A stretch of 64,000 nt of DNA from JBHGYD01 sp041920415 (GTDB lineage Bacteria; Bacillota; Bacilli; Bacillales; Anoxybacillaceae): positions 62,001 to 126,000 of the forward strand of contig JBHGYD010000003.1 of assembly GCA_041920415.1 (NCBI GenBank), given 5' to 3'. A program made the position numbers and the translations under genes. The notes beneath the pieces were generated by a model. It had not been told where the DNA came from and did not search any database. It saw nothing but the letters and a program-made list of their open reading frames with translations. How positions within the stretch are numbered: the first letter of the stretch is position 1; each line of letters starts with the position of its first letter. Shown here piece by piece: positions 36,261-44,895 of this stretch.

Positions 36261-36560
36261 TTATACTTGCATTCTCATCATTTCTTGATACGCTTCAATG
36301 ACTTTGTTGCGAATCTCAAGGGTAAGTTGTAAAGAAATGCTTGCTTTTTGCGAAGCAATCATCACTTGATGTAAATCAACGTTTTCACCTTTCACTAACT
36401 TTTCCGTCAACTGATCGGCTTTAATTTGCTCATCGTTTACTTGATTAATTGCGTCTTTTAAAAAAGCGGCAAATGATTTTTGAGCATCTGCCGGTTTCGC
36501 AGACGAAGACGTTGCAGCAGTGACCGCTGGAAAGACGCTTTGTTTCACTCCGTCAATCAT
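36261..36560 (-). CDS. fliE: FliE, MS-ring/rod junction protein
   Basis: Small adaptor between the MS ring and rod. 99 residues; conserved SFAAFLKDAINQVN, the DLHQVMIASQKASISLQLT core, and ending RNKVIEAYQEMMRMQV. The ATG at 36560 follows AAAGGAGAATGAACG. It lies between flgC and fliF, 14 bases after flgC. Confidence 0.96.
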   Translation of the reverse strand: MIDGVKQSVFPAVTAATSSSAKPADAQKSFAAFLKDAINQVNDEQIKADQLTEKLVKGENVDLHQVMIASQKASISLQLTLEIRNKVIEAYQEMMRMQV

Positions 36561-36574
36561 CGTTCATTCTCCTT

Positions 36575-37027
36575 TTATTTACCGATTTCTAATGCTTTCA
36601 TTAACATCCCTTTTGTCGCGTTGAAAACGGTAACGTTCGCCTCGTAAGACCGCGTCGCGCTGATTAAATCAACCATTTCTTTTAATGGGTCAACATTCGG
36701 TAACTGTACATACCCATCGCGATTAGCATCTGGATGAGTCGGGTCATAAACGAGTTTAAAAGGAGTTTGGTCCTCAATAATTTTCGTCACTTTCACACCA
36801 TTCCCAACGGAAGAGCGACTGTTCATCGCTGTTTGTAAATATGTAGAAAACGTTCCCTCATTCGGTTCCATGACCACTAATTTACGGCGATACGGCTGCC
36901 ATTGTCCGTTAACTAGTTTCGCACGGGTCGTATCCACATTTGCCATATTTGAGGAAATGACATCCATTCGCAACCGCTGCGCTGTTAATGCTGATGCTGT
37001 CGTATCTAAACCTTGAAAAATCGACAT
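36575..37027 (-). CDS. flgC: FlgC, proximal rod protein
   Basis: Rod subunit secreted early. 150 residues with the N-terminal motif RMDVISSNMANVDTTR, the VDPLKEMVDLISATRSYEANV C-terminal helix typical of axial proteins and no signal peptide. The ATG at 37027 follows GAGGAGGTAAGTAATGC and lies 3 bases after the flgB stop. Confidence 0.97.
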   Translation of the reverse strand: MSIFQGLDTTASALTAQRLRMDVISSNMANVDTTRAKLVNGQWQPYRRKLVVMEPNEGTFSTYLQTAMNSRSSVGNGVKVTKIIEDQTPFKLVYDPTHPDANRDGYVQLPNVDPLKEMVDLISATRSYEANVTVFNATKGMLMKALEIGK

Positions 37028-37030
37028 GCA

Positions 37031-37420
37031 TTACTTACCTCCTCTGATGACAGTCTTTAACGTATTAAACTGACCGTTCAATCGCTCAATTAACGCGTTA
37101 TAATAAATTTGGTTTTCCGCTAAATCTGACATTTCTTTATCAATATCGACATTATTTCCATTATGATTGTATACTATATCGTTTCTTGTCGTCACGAAAA
37201 AATTGCTAGTATTGGTATTTTTAAATTGAAAATGTTTCGGATTGGTCCGATACGCTTCTAAAGTGAGTGCACGCTCCAGTTCTGTTTTAAAACGGACTTC
37301 CTTCGCTTTGTAATTCGGTGTATCCGCATTGGCAATATTATTTGCAATCACTTTTTCTTTCATAGACGCATAATCTAATCCTTGCTCAAGAAGTGTAAAT
37401 GTGCGCGAAAATAGTTTCAA
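37031..37420 (-). CDS. flgB: FlgB, proximal rod protein (first gene of the fla/che operon)
   Basis: Rod subunit at the cell-proximal end. 129 residues with VIANNIANADTPNYKAKEV and the C-terminal MSDLAENQIYYNALIERLNGQFNTL. I chose TTG 37420 (MKLFSRTFTLL), 7 bases after GAGGGG, which matches the B. subtilis start; the upstream ATG at 37471 adds 17 residues of unlike sequence and lies in the promoter. First gene of the long operon after the codY terminator. Confidence 0.95.
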   Translation of the reverse strand: MKLFSRTFTLLEQGLDYASMKEKVIANNIANADTPNYKAKEVRFKTELERALTLEAYRTNPKHFQFKNTNTSNFFVTTRNDIVYNHNGNNVDIDKEMSDLAENQIYYNALIERLNGQFNTLKTVIRGGK

Positions 37421-37469
37421 ACAAAATCCCCTCTTTATCTTCTTTTTTCGACAACATCTGCTAATACTC

Positions 37470-37498
37470 ATTTTAAAAGAATGTACAAATCATGTATA
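37470..37498 (-). promoter_or_regulatory. Candidate sigma-A promoter of the fla/che operon
   Basis: -35 TATACA (37498-37493), 17-base spacer, -10 TAAAAT (37475-37470), about 50 bases before the flgB TTG and just after the codY terminator. The match is moderate; no clear CodY box was seen next to it. Confidence 0.4.
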
Positions 37499-37542
37499 GA
37501 AGGAAGATTGTACTATTTTTACTGTTTAGACGAATAAATGCA

Positions 37543-37581
37543 ATAAAAAGGGGCTGAATCAATCTGTGTTGAACCAGCCCC
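37543..37581 (-). terminator. Terminator after codY
   Basis: Stem GGGGCTG (37581-37575) / CAGCCCC (37556-37550), extended inward by TTCAA/TTGA, followed by TTTTTATT on the minus strand. It ends the xerC-hslV-hslU-codY unit 14 bases past the codY stop. Confidence 0.85.
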
Positions 37582-37594
37582 TCATTCTTTTATT

Positions 37595-38374
37595 TTAGTT
37601 CGATTTCAATTTCTCTAATTCGGTTAAAAATTTATCGTTTAGAACTTTAATATACGTTCCCTTCATTCCAAGTGAACGTGATTCAATGACTCCAGCGCTT
37701 TCAAGTTTCCGAAGCGCATTCACAATGACCGAACGTGTAATACCAACGCGGTCAGCGATTTTACTTGCGACAAGCAATCCTTCTGTGCCGTCTAATTCTT
37801 CAAAAATATGTTCAATGGCCTCAAGTTCGCTATATGATAACGAGCTAATCGCCATTTGCACAACTGCTTTACTTCGTGCTTCTTCCTCAATTTCTTCCGC
37901 TTTTTCTCGTAAAATTTCCATGCCGACAACGGTTGCTCCGTATTCCGCTAAAATTAAGTCATCATCATCAAATTGACGATCCAGTCTTGATAAAATTAAT
38001 GTACCAAGCCGCTCGCCACCACCGTTAATCGGTACGATCGTCGTTAACCCCGTTTTAAATAAGTCGCGGTTTTCGACTGGAAACGCTGTATATTCACTAT
38101 TTATATCCAAGTTCGGTGATGTTTCCGTAATATTGAATAAGCTTTTTGTATATTCTTCTGGAAACTGGCGATCTTCCAACATTTTTTTCATTCGTTCATT
38201 TTCAATGGATTGTTTAATCGCAAAACCAAGTAGTTTTCCACGACGGCTTACTACAAACACATTTGCTTCAATCACTTCGCAAAGCGTTTCTGCCATTTCT
38301 TTGAAGTTAACAGGTTTTCCTGCAGCTTTCTGCAACATCGCATTAATGGTTCTTGTTTTTTGCAGCAAATTCAT
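37595..38374 (-). CDS. codY: CodY, GTP- and branched-chain-amino-acid-sensing global regulator
   Basis: Represses stationary-phase, nitrogen and motility genes in rich medium. 259 residues as in B. subtilis: N-terminal GAF domain that binds Ile/Val/Leu (about 1-155), linker helix and C-terminal winged helix with ASKIADRVGITRSVIVNALRKLESAG. The ATG at 38374 follows TAGGAGGATATCGAAG; the upstream ATGs to 38410 lie at the hslU end and are unsupported. It sits directly upstream of the fla/che operon, a known CodY target in B. subtilis. Confidence 0.98.
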   Translation of the reverse strand: MNLLQKTRTINAMLQKAAGKPVNFKEMAETLCEVIEANVFVVSRRGKLLGFAIKQSIENERMKKMLEDRQFPEEYTKSLFNITETSPNLDINSEYTAFPVENRDLFKTGLTTIVPINGGGERLGTLILSRLDRQFDDDDLILAEYGATVVGMEILREKAEEIEEEARSKAVVQMAISSLSYSELEAIEHIFEELDGTEGLLVASKIADRVGITRSVIVNALRKLESAGVIESRSLGMKGTYIKVLNDKFLTELEKLKSN

Positions 38375-38406
38375 CTTCGATATCCTCCTATTCTTATTAA
38401 TCATGA

Positions 38407-39798
38407 TCACAAAATAAATTCACTTAAATCTTTGTTTTTAACAATGTTGCCTAGTTTTTGTTCTACATATTGCGGTGTGATTACTACTTTTTCAAGCGTA
38501 ATATCCGGAGCCTCAAACGACAAATCTTCTAATAATTTTTCCATAATCGTATGAAGGCGTCTTGCTCCGATGTTATCCGTCGTCTGATTCACCTCAAACG
38601 CCACTTCAGCAATCTTACGAATAGCATCGTCAGAAAATTCAAGTTGTATACCTTCTGTTGCCAACAATGCTGTATATTGCTTAATTAACGCATTGTTCGG
38701 CTCAATTAATATTCTGACAAAGTCATCGACCGTCAATTTAGATAATTCAACGCGAATCGGAAAACGCCCTTGCAATTCTGGAATTAAGTCAGACGGTTTT
38801 GACATATGAAACGCTCCAGCAGCAATGAACAGGATATGGTCCGTTTTAACAGGACCATATTTCGTCATTACCGTTGAACCTTCAACAATCGGTAAAATAT
38901 CGCGCTGCACTCCTTCACGAGACACGTCCGCAGAAGAAGCATTTTGCCCTCTACGTGCAATTTTATCAATCTCGTCGATGAAAATGATTCCAGACTGTTC
39001 AGCAAGGTGCACGGCCTCTTGTGTCACTTCGTCCATATCGATTAATTTTTGCGCTTCTTCATTCGTCAATACTTTACGCGCTTCACTTACTTTCAGCTTC
39101 CGCTTTTTTCGTTTTTTTGGCATCAAGCTGCTTAACGCATCTTGCATGTTCATTCCCATTTGCTCGATGCCTGCTCCTTGTAAAAAGTCGAATAGCGTTG
39201 CTTGTTGCTCTTCCACTTCTACGGTAACAAGTTCATCCTCTAGCTCCCCGTTCGCAAGCTGAATCGCTACTTGTCTTCTTTTTTGTTCAATATGTTGGTC
39301 GTCTTGAGTGTAACCCGCGTCTTGCTGTGTCGGCTGCCCGCCGCCGAATAATAGTTCAAACGGATTTTTCATCGTTTGTTTTTGTTTTCCCGGTACTAAC
39401 AGTTCAACAAGTCGTTTATTTGCTTGCTGCTCCGCACGATCTTTGACTTCATTCATTTTTCTTTCTTTCACTAAACGAACCGACGTTTCAACAAGATCGC
39501 GCACCATTGATTCAACGTCACGACCTACATAGCCAACCTCGGTAAATTTGGTAGCTTCAACTTTTACAAACGGTGCACCAACAAGTTTTGCGAGCCTTCT
39601 CGCAATTTCCGTTTTCCCTACCCCCGTCGGACCGATCATCAATATATTTTTCGGTACGACTTCATCACGCAATTTTTCGTCAAGCAAGCTGCGACGATAA
39701 CGATTTCTCAAAGCGATTGCTACCGCTTTTTTTGCTTCTTTTTGACCAACGATAAACTGATCGAGCTTTTCAACAATTTGCCGCGGTGTTAAATTCAT
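38407..39798 (-). CDS. hslU: HslU (ClpY/CodX), AAA+ unfoldase of the HslUV protease
   Basis: ATP-driven unfoldase that feeds HslV. 463 residues: N-terminal RQIVEKLDQFIVGQKEAKKA, Walker A MIGPTGVGKTEIARRLA, a variable I-domain rich in Lys/Gln (about 140-240), Walker B GIIFIDEID, and a C-terminal tail ending NKDLSEFIL, the type that docks in HslV. ATG 39798 follows GGGAGGGAGAACG. It is 32 bases upstream of codY and 20 after hslV. Confidence 0.97.
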   Translation of the reverse strand: MNLTPRQIVEKLDQFIVGQKEAKKAVAIALRNRYRRSLLDEKLRDEVVPKNILMIGPTGVGKTEIARRLAKLVGAPFVKVEATKFTEVGYVGRDVESMVRDLVETSVRLVKERKMNEVKDRAEQQANKRLVELLVPGKQKQTMKNPFELLFGGGQPTQQDAGYTQDDQHIEQKRRQVAIQLANGELEDELVTVEVEEQQATLFDFLQGAGIEQMGMNMQDALSSLMPKKRKKRKLKVSEARKVLTNEEAQKLIDMDEVTQEAVHLAEQSGIIFIDEIDKIARRGQNASSADVSREGVQRDILPIVEGSTVMTKYGPVKTDHILFIAAGAFHMSKPSDLIPELQGRFPIRVELSKLTVDDFVRILIEPNNALIKQYTALLATEGIQLEFSDDAIRKIAEVAFEVNQTTDNIGARRLHTIMEKLLEDLSFEAPDITLEKVVITPQYVEQKLGNIVKNKDLSEFIL

Positions 39799-39818
39799 CG
39801 TTCTCCCTCCCCCCCTCG

Positions 39819-40361
39819 TTACAATTCTTCGACGATGATATGATGGTTTGTATACACACAAATATCAGCGGCGATTTCTAAAGCGGCTTTGGCAATTTCT
39901 TTAGCTGACATATGTGCTCCTGCATGCTGTTTAAGAGCGCGTCCTGCGGCCAGCGCATAGTTTCCTCCAGAACCGATCGCTAAAATACCGTCGTCAGGTT
40001 CAATCACTTCACCCGTTCCTGATATTAAAAGTAAATGGTGTTGGTCCATGACAATTAACATTGCTTCCAATCGCCGCAGCACTTTATCGCTTCGCCATTC
40101 TTTCGCTAACTCAACCGCTGCGCGCTGCAAGTTCCCATTAAATTCTTCCAACTTTCCTTCAAACATTTCAAACAGTGTAAACGCATCAGCAACTGATCCG
40201 GCAAAACCTGCTAAAACTTTTCCTTGAAATAGTTTCCGCACTTTTTTGGCCGTATGTTTCATCACAACAGCATTACCAAAGGTAACTTGACCATCACCAG
40301 CCATCGCGCATGTGCCGTTATGTTGAATCGCAAAAATCGTCGTTGCGTGGAAACGCTCCAT
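39819..40361 (-). CDS. hslV: HslV (ClpQ/CodW), peptidase of the HslUV protease, atypical N-terminus
   Basis: Double-hexamer peptidase with proteasome beta-subunit fold. 180 residues; core signatures TTIFAIQHNG, GDGQVTFGNAVVMKHTAKKVRKL, GFAGSVADAFTLFE and GSGGNYALAAGRAL. The start MERFHATTIF leaves six residues before the TTI that aligns with Thr1 of E. coli HslV. B. subtilis CodW is described as using an N-terminal Ser; here position 2 is Glu. ATG 40361 is 11 bases from AGGAGG; ATG 40370 is 2 bases from it and unlikely. Confidence 0.94.
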   Translation of the reverse strand: MERFHATTIFAIQHNGTCAMAGDGQVTFGNAVVMKHTAKKVRKLFQGKVLAGFAGSVADAFTLFEMFEGKLEEFNGNLQRAAVELAKEWRSDKVLRRLEAMLIVMDQHHLLLISGTGEVIEPDDGILAIGSGGNYALAAGRALKQHAGAHMSAKEIAKAALEIAADICVYTNHHIIVEEL

Positions 40362-40395
40362 TTTTATCATATCCTCCTTCCCCACTAGCGAAAGT

Positions 40396-41298
40396 CTATG
40401 CTCGCGGGTGCGTATGCAAATAAATGTGGCGCAAGCGATCTTTTGTGACATGAGTGTATACCTGTGTCGACGAAAGGTGCGCATGCCCTAACAATTCTTG
40501 AACGGTGCGCATATCCGCCCCTTCATTAAGCAAATGTGTGGCAAACGTATGCCTCAATACGTGCGGGCTAATTTTTTGCATCATCGCCGCTTTTTCCACC
40601 ATTTCGTTTAAAATGTGACGTACCCCTCGAGGTGTTAAAGGATTTCCGCGAAAGTTGACAAACAAATATTTATGGGCTGTTTTTCCTTTTTGTAAAAGTT
40701 CGCGCCGACCATCTTGAACATATCGCTCAAGCGCTTCTTTCGCAAAGCGTCCAAACGGAACATAGCGTTGCTTATTCCCTTTTCCATGAATTAAAATCGT
40801 CGAAAGAGAAAAATCAATATCAGGAAGTTGAATGTGACAACATTCACTAACACGAATCCCTGTCGCGTAAAGCAGTTCGATAAGCGCTTGGTTTCGCTGA
40901 CCGATGGCTGTATTTAAATCATTGACATGAAATAAACTTTCTAATTCCTGTTCATATAAAAATGTAGGAATTTTTTGTTCTTTTTTCGGTAGCGATGCAA
41001 GAGCGAACGGGTTTTCTGTCACTTTCTTTTCCCGTAGTAAAAACTTATAAAAGCTTCGTAAACTTGATATTTTACGGGAAATCGATCGGCTCGATTGCCG
41101 CTCATTATGTAGCTTCGTTAAATATAAGCGAACATCGCCATAAGTGACTTCATCTAAGCGCTCAATCGCCTGCTCACTCATAAATGCAAAAAATTGTTCA
41201 ATATCGCGCTTGTAACACACAATTGTATATTCTGAATAATTTTTTTCAATTTGTAAATATTCTATGAACAAATTTAACGCAATTTTCAAATTTGCCAT
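40396..41298 (-). CDS. xerC: XerC (CodV), tyrosine recombinase for chromosome dimer resolution
   Basis: Works with XerD at the dif site to resolve chromosome dimers. 300 residues with N-terminal SAM-like domain and all catalytic residues: R149 (ATGIRVSE), K173, H246 and R249 (HVLRHTFATH), H272 (LGHAHL) and Y281 (QVYTHV). ATG 41298 follows GAGGTGTTGAGA; upstream ATG 41334 lies in a hairpin and adds 12 unsupported residues. First gene of the xerC-hslV-hslU-codY unit. Confidence 0.97.
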   Translation of the reverse strand: MANLKIALNLFIEYLQIEKNYSEYTIVCYKRDIEQFFAFMSEQAIERLDEVTYGDVRLYLTKLHNERQSSRSISRKISSLRSFYKFLLREKKVTENPFALASLPKKEQKIPTFLYEQELESLFHVNDLNTAIGQRNQALIELLYATGIRVSECCHIQLPDIDFSLSTILIHGKGNKQRYVPFGRFAKEALERYVQDGRRELLQKGKTAHKYLFVNFRGNPLTPRGVRHILNEMVEKAAMMQKISPHVLRHTFATHLLNEGADMRTVQELLGHAHLSSTQVYTHVTKDRLRHIYLHTHPRA

Positions 41299-41312
41299 TC
41301 TCAACACCTCAC

Positions 41313-41350
41313 AAGGGCTACTAAATATTAACACACATTTAGTAACCCTT
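41313..41350 (-). promoter_or_regulatory. 14-bp hairpin just ahead of the xerC ribosome site
   Basis: Arms AAGGGTTACTAAAT (41350-41337) and ATTTAGTAGCCCTT (41326-41313), with one U-G pair, 10-base loop. It ends 2 bases before GAGGTG. No U-tract follows, so it is not a good terminator; it may be a processing or regulatory hairpin of the codY operon leader. Confidence 0.5.
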
Positions 41351-41364
41351 GCAATGGATTTCTG

Positions 41365-42669
41365 TTAATTTTTTATAAAATTCTGAATTGTATCCAACGC
41401 CCGTTGTGCATATCGTTCATTGCGGCGTTTTTTATCTTTTATTGACTCATCGAGCGGAGCGAATAAGCCAAAATTTGCGTTCATCGGCTGAAAGTGCGCA
41501 GGATTGGCTGTTGTAATATAATGCGCCATGCTACCAATTGCTGTTTCTGGCGGGAAAACGATTAAATCTTGCCCTAACACGAGTCGTGCCGCATTAATTC
41601 CGGCCACTAATCCGGAAGCAGCAGATTCTACGTACCCTTCAACACCGGTCATTTGTCCGGCAAAAAATAAATCATCACGCCCTTTATACTGATACGTTGG
41701 TCGTAGTAATTTGGGCGAATTAATAAATGTATTACGATGCATTACGCCGTAACGCACAATCTCGGCATTTTCCAATCCTGGGATTAGGCGGATCACTTCT
41801 TTTTGCGGTCCCCATTTTAAATGTGTTTGAAACCCAACAATGTTATAAAGGGTGCCAGCCGCATCATCTTGGCGAAGTTGGACAACTGCAAATGGTCGTT
41901 TCCCTGTGCGTGGGTCTTCAAGACCAACCGGCTTCATGGGACCGAATAATAACGTTTTTTTGCCGCGTTTGGCCATGACTTCAATCGGCATGCAGCCTTC
42001 AAAATAAATTTCTTTTTCAAATTCTTTTAACGGAACGGTTTCTGCAGAAATGAGCGCTTCATAAAAGCGGTCGAATTCCTCTTCTGTCATCGGACAATTC
42101 AAATAGGCCGCTTCCCCTTTATCATAGCGCGACTTGACATATACTTTGTCCATATTAATGCTATCTTTTTCGATAATTGGCGCAGCGGCATCGTAGAAAT
42201 ATAAATATTCTTCGCCTGTGAGCTCTTTGAGTTTATCGGATAAAGCTTTTGATGTTAACGGTCCTGTCGCTATAATCGTCGGTCCGGAAGGAATTTCTGC
42301 CACTTCCTCATTAATGACGGTCACATTCGGATGGTTTTTCACTAAATCGGTAACCCTAGCAGCGAACTCATGCCGATCAACAGCAAGCGCCCCACCAGCA
42401 GGAACGGAGCATTCATCCGCTGCTTTAATAATGACAGAGTTAAGTCTACGCATTTCTTCTTTTAACACACCGACCGCATTCGTTAACGAGTTCGCACGCA
42501 AGGAATTACTGCAAACAAGCTCTGCAAATTTATCGGTATGATGAGCCGGCGTCTGTTTGACCGGACGCATTTCATAAAGACGTACATGGACGTTACGATT
42601 GGCTAATTGCCATGCGGCTTCACTTCCTGCCAACCCTGCGCCAATGACGTTCACAATTGGTGCATTCAT
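41365..42669 (-). CDS. trmFO: TrmFO, folate-dependent tRNA m5U54 methyltransferase
   Basis: Uses methylene-tetrahydrofolate and FADH2 to make ribothymidine at tRNA position 54. 434 residues; FAD-binding VIGAGLAGSEAAWQLA at the N-terminus, and the two catalytic cysteines at C53 (ELVCSNSLR) and C226 (FEGCMPIEVMA); GMTGVEGYVESAASG variant QMTGVEGYVES near the end. Two adjacent ATGs; 42669 has better SD spacing (8 from GGAGG) than 42672. It lies between topA and xerC. Confidence 0.97.
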   Translation of the reverse strand: MNAPIVNVIGAGLAGSEAAWQLANRNVHVRLYEMRPVKQTPAHHTDKFAELVCSNSLRANSLTNAVGVLKEEMRRLNSVIIKAADECSVPAGGALAVDRHEFAARVTDLVKNHPNVTVINEEVAEIPSGPTIIATGPLTSKALSDKLKELTGEEYLYFYDAAAPIIEKDSINMDKVYVKSRYDKGEAAYLNCPMTEEEFDRFYEALISAETVPLKEFEKEIYFEGCMPIEVMAKRGKKTLLFGPMKPVGLEDPRTGKRPFAVVQLRQDDAAGTLYNIVGFQTHLKWGPQKEVIRLIPGLENAEIVRYGVMHRNTFINSPKLLRPTYQYKGRDDLFFAGQMTGVEGYVESAASGLVAGINAARLVLGQDLIVFPPETAIGSMAHYITTANPAHFQPMNANFGLFAPLDESIKDKKRRNERYAQRALDTIQNFIKN

Positions 42670-42696
42670 CATTCATTCCTCCTTGTTATTGCGTAT

Positions 42697-42730
42697 AAAA
42701 ACGGTGAGGGCTAACAATCGCTCACCGTTT
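42697..42730 (-). terminator. Terminator after topA
   Basis: Stem AAACGGTGAG (42730-42721) / CTCACCGTTT (42708-42699) with 12-base loop, then TTATAC on the minus strand. It begins directly after the topA stop at 42732. Confidence 0.7.
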
Positions 42731-42731
42731 A

Positions 42732-44807
42732 CTATGATTGTGGTTCCTCTTCGTAGTCACACGTAACACATTGTACTTGTACGCCTTTTTTTAACTTTTT
42801 CTCTACTAACAAGCTTCCACATTTCGGGCACGGACGTGAGAGAGGTTTATCCCACGACACAAAATCGCAGTTTGGAAAGCGGTCACAACCATAGAACACT
42901 CGTTTTTTCTTACTGCTTCGCTCTACAATATTTCCTTCGTGACATTGCGGGCATTTGACACCGATTTCTTTCACGATCGGTTTCGTATGACGACATTCAG
43001 GAAAATTAGAACAAGCCACAAATTTTCCGAACCGTCCCATCTTATACACCATTGGGCTACCGCATACTTCGCAATTAATCCCAGCAGGGTCGTCTTTAAT
43101 CTCGACTTCTTTCATTTCCTTTTCCGCAATTTGTAAACGTTTTTCAAATTCACGATAAAATTCGTCCACTACTTTGATCCACTCGATTTTTCCTTCTTCG
43201 ATTTCATCTAAACTCTTTTCCATTTTTGCAGTAAATTCCACATCCAAAATTTCTGGGAAAAACTCCAATATAAGCTCTAAGACAATTTCACCAAGTTCTG
43301 TTGGGACGAATCGCTTATTTTCAAGAACGACATAGTTCCGTTTTTGAATGGTATCAAGCGTTGGAGCGTATGTCGATGGGCGACCAATGCCAAGCTCCTC
43401 TAATGTCTTTACTAATCGGGCTTCCGTATAGCGAGGAGGCGGTTGCGTAAAATGTTGCCTCGGTTCGATATCTTTACTAATGACCGTTTCTCCTTCTTGT
43501 AAATCTGGAAGCAATCGATCTTGTTCATCAGTCTGGTCATCCGTTCCTTCCACGTATACCTTCATAAATCCTGGAAATTTCACCTTTGAACCACTTGCCC
43601 GAAAAAGTACGCCTTCATTTTCTAATTCTACGCTCATCGTATCAAGAAGAGCCGGAGCCATTTGACTAGCGACAAAACGCTCCCAAATGAGCTTATATAA
43701 ACGAAATTGATCGCGACTTAAATATGGTTTCACTGAATTCGGATCGCGAAACGTCGACGTAGGTCGAATGGCTTCATGGGCGTCTTGAGTGTTTGCACTT
43801 TTCTTTTCTTTTCGTTTTTCTTGCGCAACAAATTCTTTACCAAACATCGCTTCAATATAGGAAAGGGCCTCTTGTTGTGCCGTTTCGGACACACGTGTTG
43901 AGTCGGTACGCATATATGTAATTAAACCAACCGTTCCTTCGCCGCCAAGATCAATTCCTTCGTATAGTTGCTGCGCAATCATCATCGTCTTTTTTGTGCG
44001 AAAATTGAGCTTGCGTGCTGCTTCTTGTTGCAGCGAAGACGTCGTAAACGGTGGAACAGGGTTGCGTTTTCGCTCCTTTTTTGTAACAGACTTTACTGTA
44101 AAACGGTTTCCGCTTATACGATGTAAAACGTCCTTCACTTCCGCCTCATTTTTTAATTCAAGCTTTTTTTCATCTATTCCGTAAAATGAGGCAGTAAATG
44201 TTTCATTTCCTTTTAGGAATTCGGCTTGAATCGTCCAATATTCCTCTGGCTGAAACTCTTTAATTTCTTTTTCGCGATCAATAATGAGTCGTAAAGCAAC
44301 AGACTGCACTCGACCCGCGCTTAAACCTTTTTTTACTTTTTTCCAAAGAAGCGGACTAATATTGTAACCTACGAGTCTGTCAAGCACACGACGCGCTTGC
44401 TGAGCATCCACTAAATGCATATTAATGGCACGCGGATGTTTAAAAGACTCTTGGATTGCATCTTTTGTAATTTCGTTAAATACAACGCGGCAATCGGAAT
44501 GAATATCTAGCTCCAGCATATGAGCTAAATGCCATGCGATCGCTTCCCCTTCACGATCCGGGTCGGCAGCCAAAAACACTTTCTTCGCTTTTTTTGCCGC
44601 TGTTTTTAAATCTTTAATAACCGGTCCTTTTCCGCGAATCGTAATATATTTTGGCTCATAATCGTTATTTATGTCAACGCCCATTTGACTTTTTGGCAAA
44701 TCGCGAACATGTCCCATCGAAGCTTTTACTTTATATTTTTTTCCTAAATATCGTTCAATCGTTTTCGCTTTCGCTGGTGATTCGACGATTACTAGATAAT
44801 CTGACAT
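42732..44807 (-). CDS. topA: DNA topoisomerase I
   Basis: Relaxes negative supercoils by single-strand passage. 691 residues: Toprim domain with VIVESPAKAKTIERYLG and DPDREGEAIAWH, gate domains, catalytic Y298 in GLITYMRTDSTR, and three C-terminal zinc-binding modules, each with two CxxC-type pairs (CEVCG, CPQCH, CPKCG). ATG 44807 follows AAGGGAGGAAGCTTG; ATG 44846 is not supported. A strong promoter (44849-44877) lies in the gap after dprA, giving topA its own transcription. Confidence 0.98.
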   Translation of the reverse strand: MSDYLVIVESPAKAKTIERYLGKKYKVKASMGHVRDLPKSQMGVDINNDYEPKYITIRGKGPVIKDLKTAAKKAKKVFLAADPDREGEAIAWHLAHMLELDIHSDCRVVFNEITKDAIQESFKHPRAINMHLVDAQQARRVLDRLVGYNISPLLWKKVKKGLSAGRVQSVALRLIIDREKEIKEFQPEEYWTIQAEFLKGNETFTASFYGIDEKKLELKNEAEVKDVLHRISGNRFTVKSVTKKERKRNPVPPFTTSSLQQEAARKLNFRTKKTMMIAQQLYEGIDLGGEGTVGLITYMRTDSTRVSETAQQEALSYIEAMFGKEFVAQEKRKEKKSANTQDAHEAIRPTSTFRDPNSVKPYLSRDQFRLYKLIWERFVASQMAPALLDTMSVELENEGVLFRASGSKVKFPGFMKVYVEGTDDQTDEQDRLLPDLQEGETVISKDIEPRQHFTQPPPRYTEARLVKTLEELGIGRPSTYAPTLDTIQKRNYVVLENKRFVPTELGEIVLELILEFFPEILDVEFTAKMEKSLDEIEEGKIEWIKVVDEFYREFEKRLQIAEKEMKEVEIKDDPAGINCEVCGSPMVYKMGRFGKFVACSNFPECRHTKPIVKEIGVKCPQCHEGNIVERSSKKKRVFYGCDRFPNCDFVSWDKPLSRPCPKCGSLLVEKKLKKGVQVQCVTCDYEEEPQS

Positions 44808-44848
44808 CAAGCTTCCTCCCTTAAGAGGTAAATTTAAAATCTTCATTA

Positions 44849-44877
44849 TTATTAATGATTCTTATGACATTTGTCAA
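44849..44877 (-). promoter_or_regulatory. Sigma-A promoter of topA
   Basis: -35 TTGACA (44877-44872), 17-base spacer, -10 TAATAA (44854-44849). About 42 bases before the topA ATG; consensus -35. Confidence 0.8.
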
Positions 44878-44895
44878 ACAAGATATGAAAAATTT

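Noticed and set aside
38825..39262. 145-codon plus-strand open frame
   Set aside because: Antisense to hslU; Ser/Cys-rich translation typical of a shadow frame.
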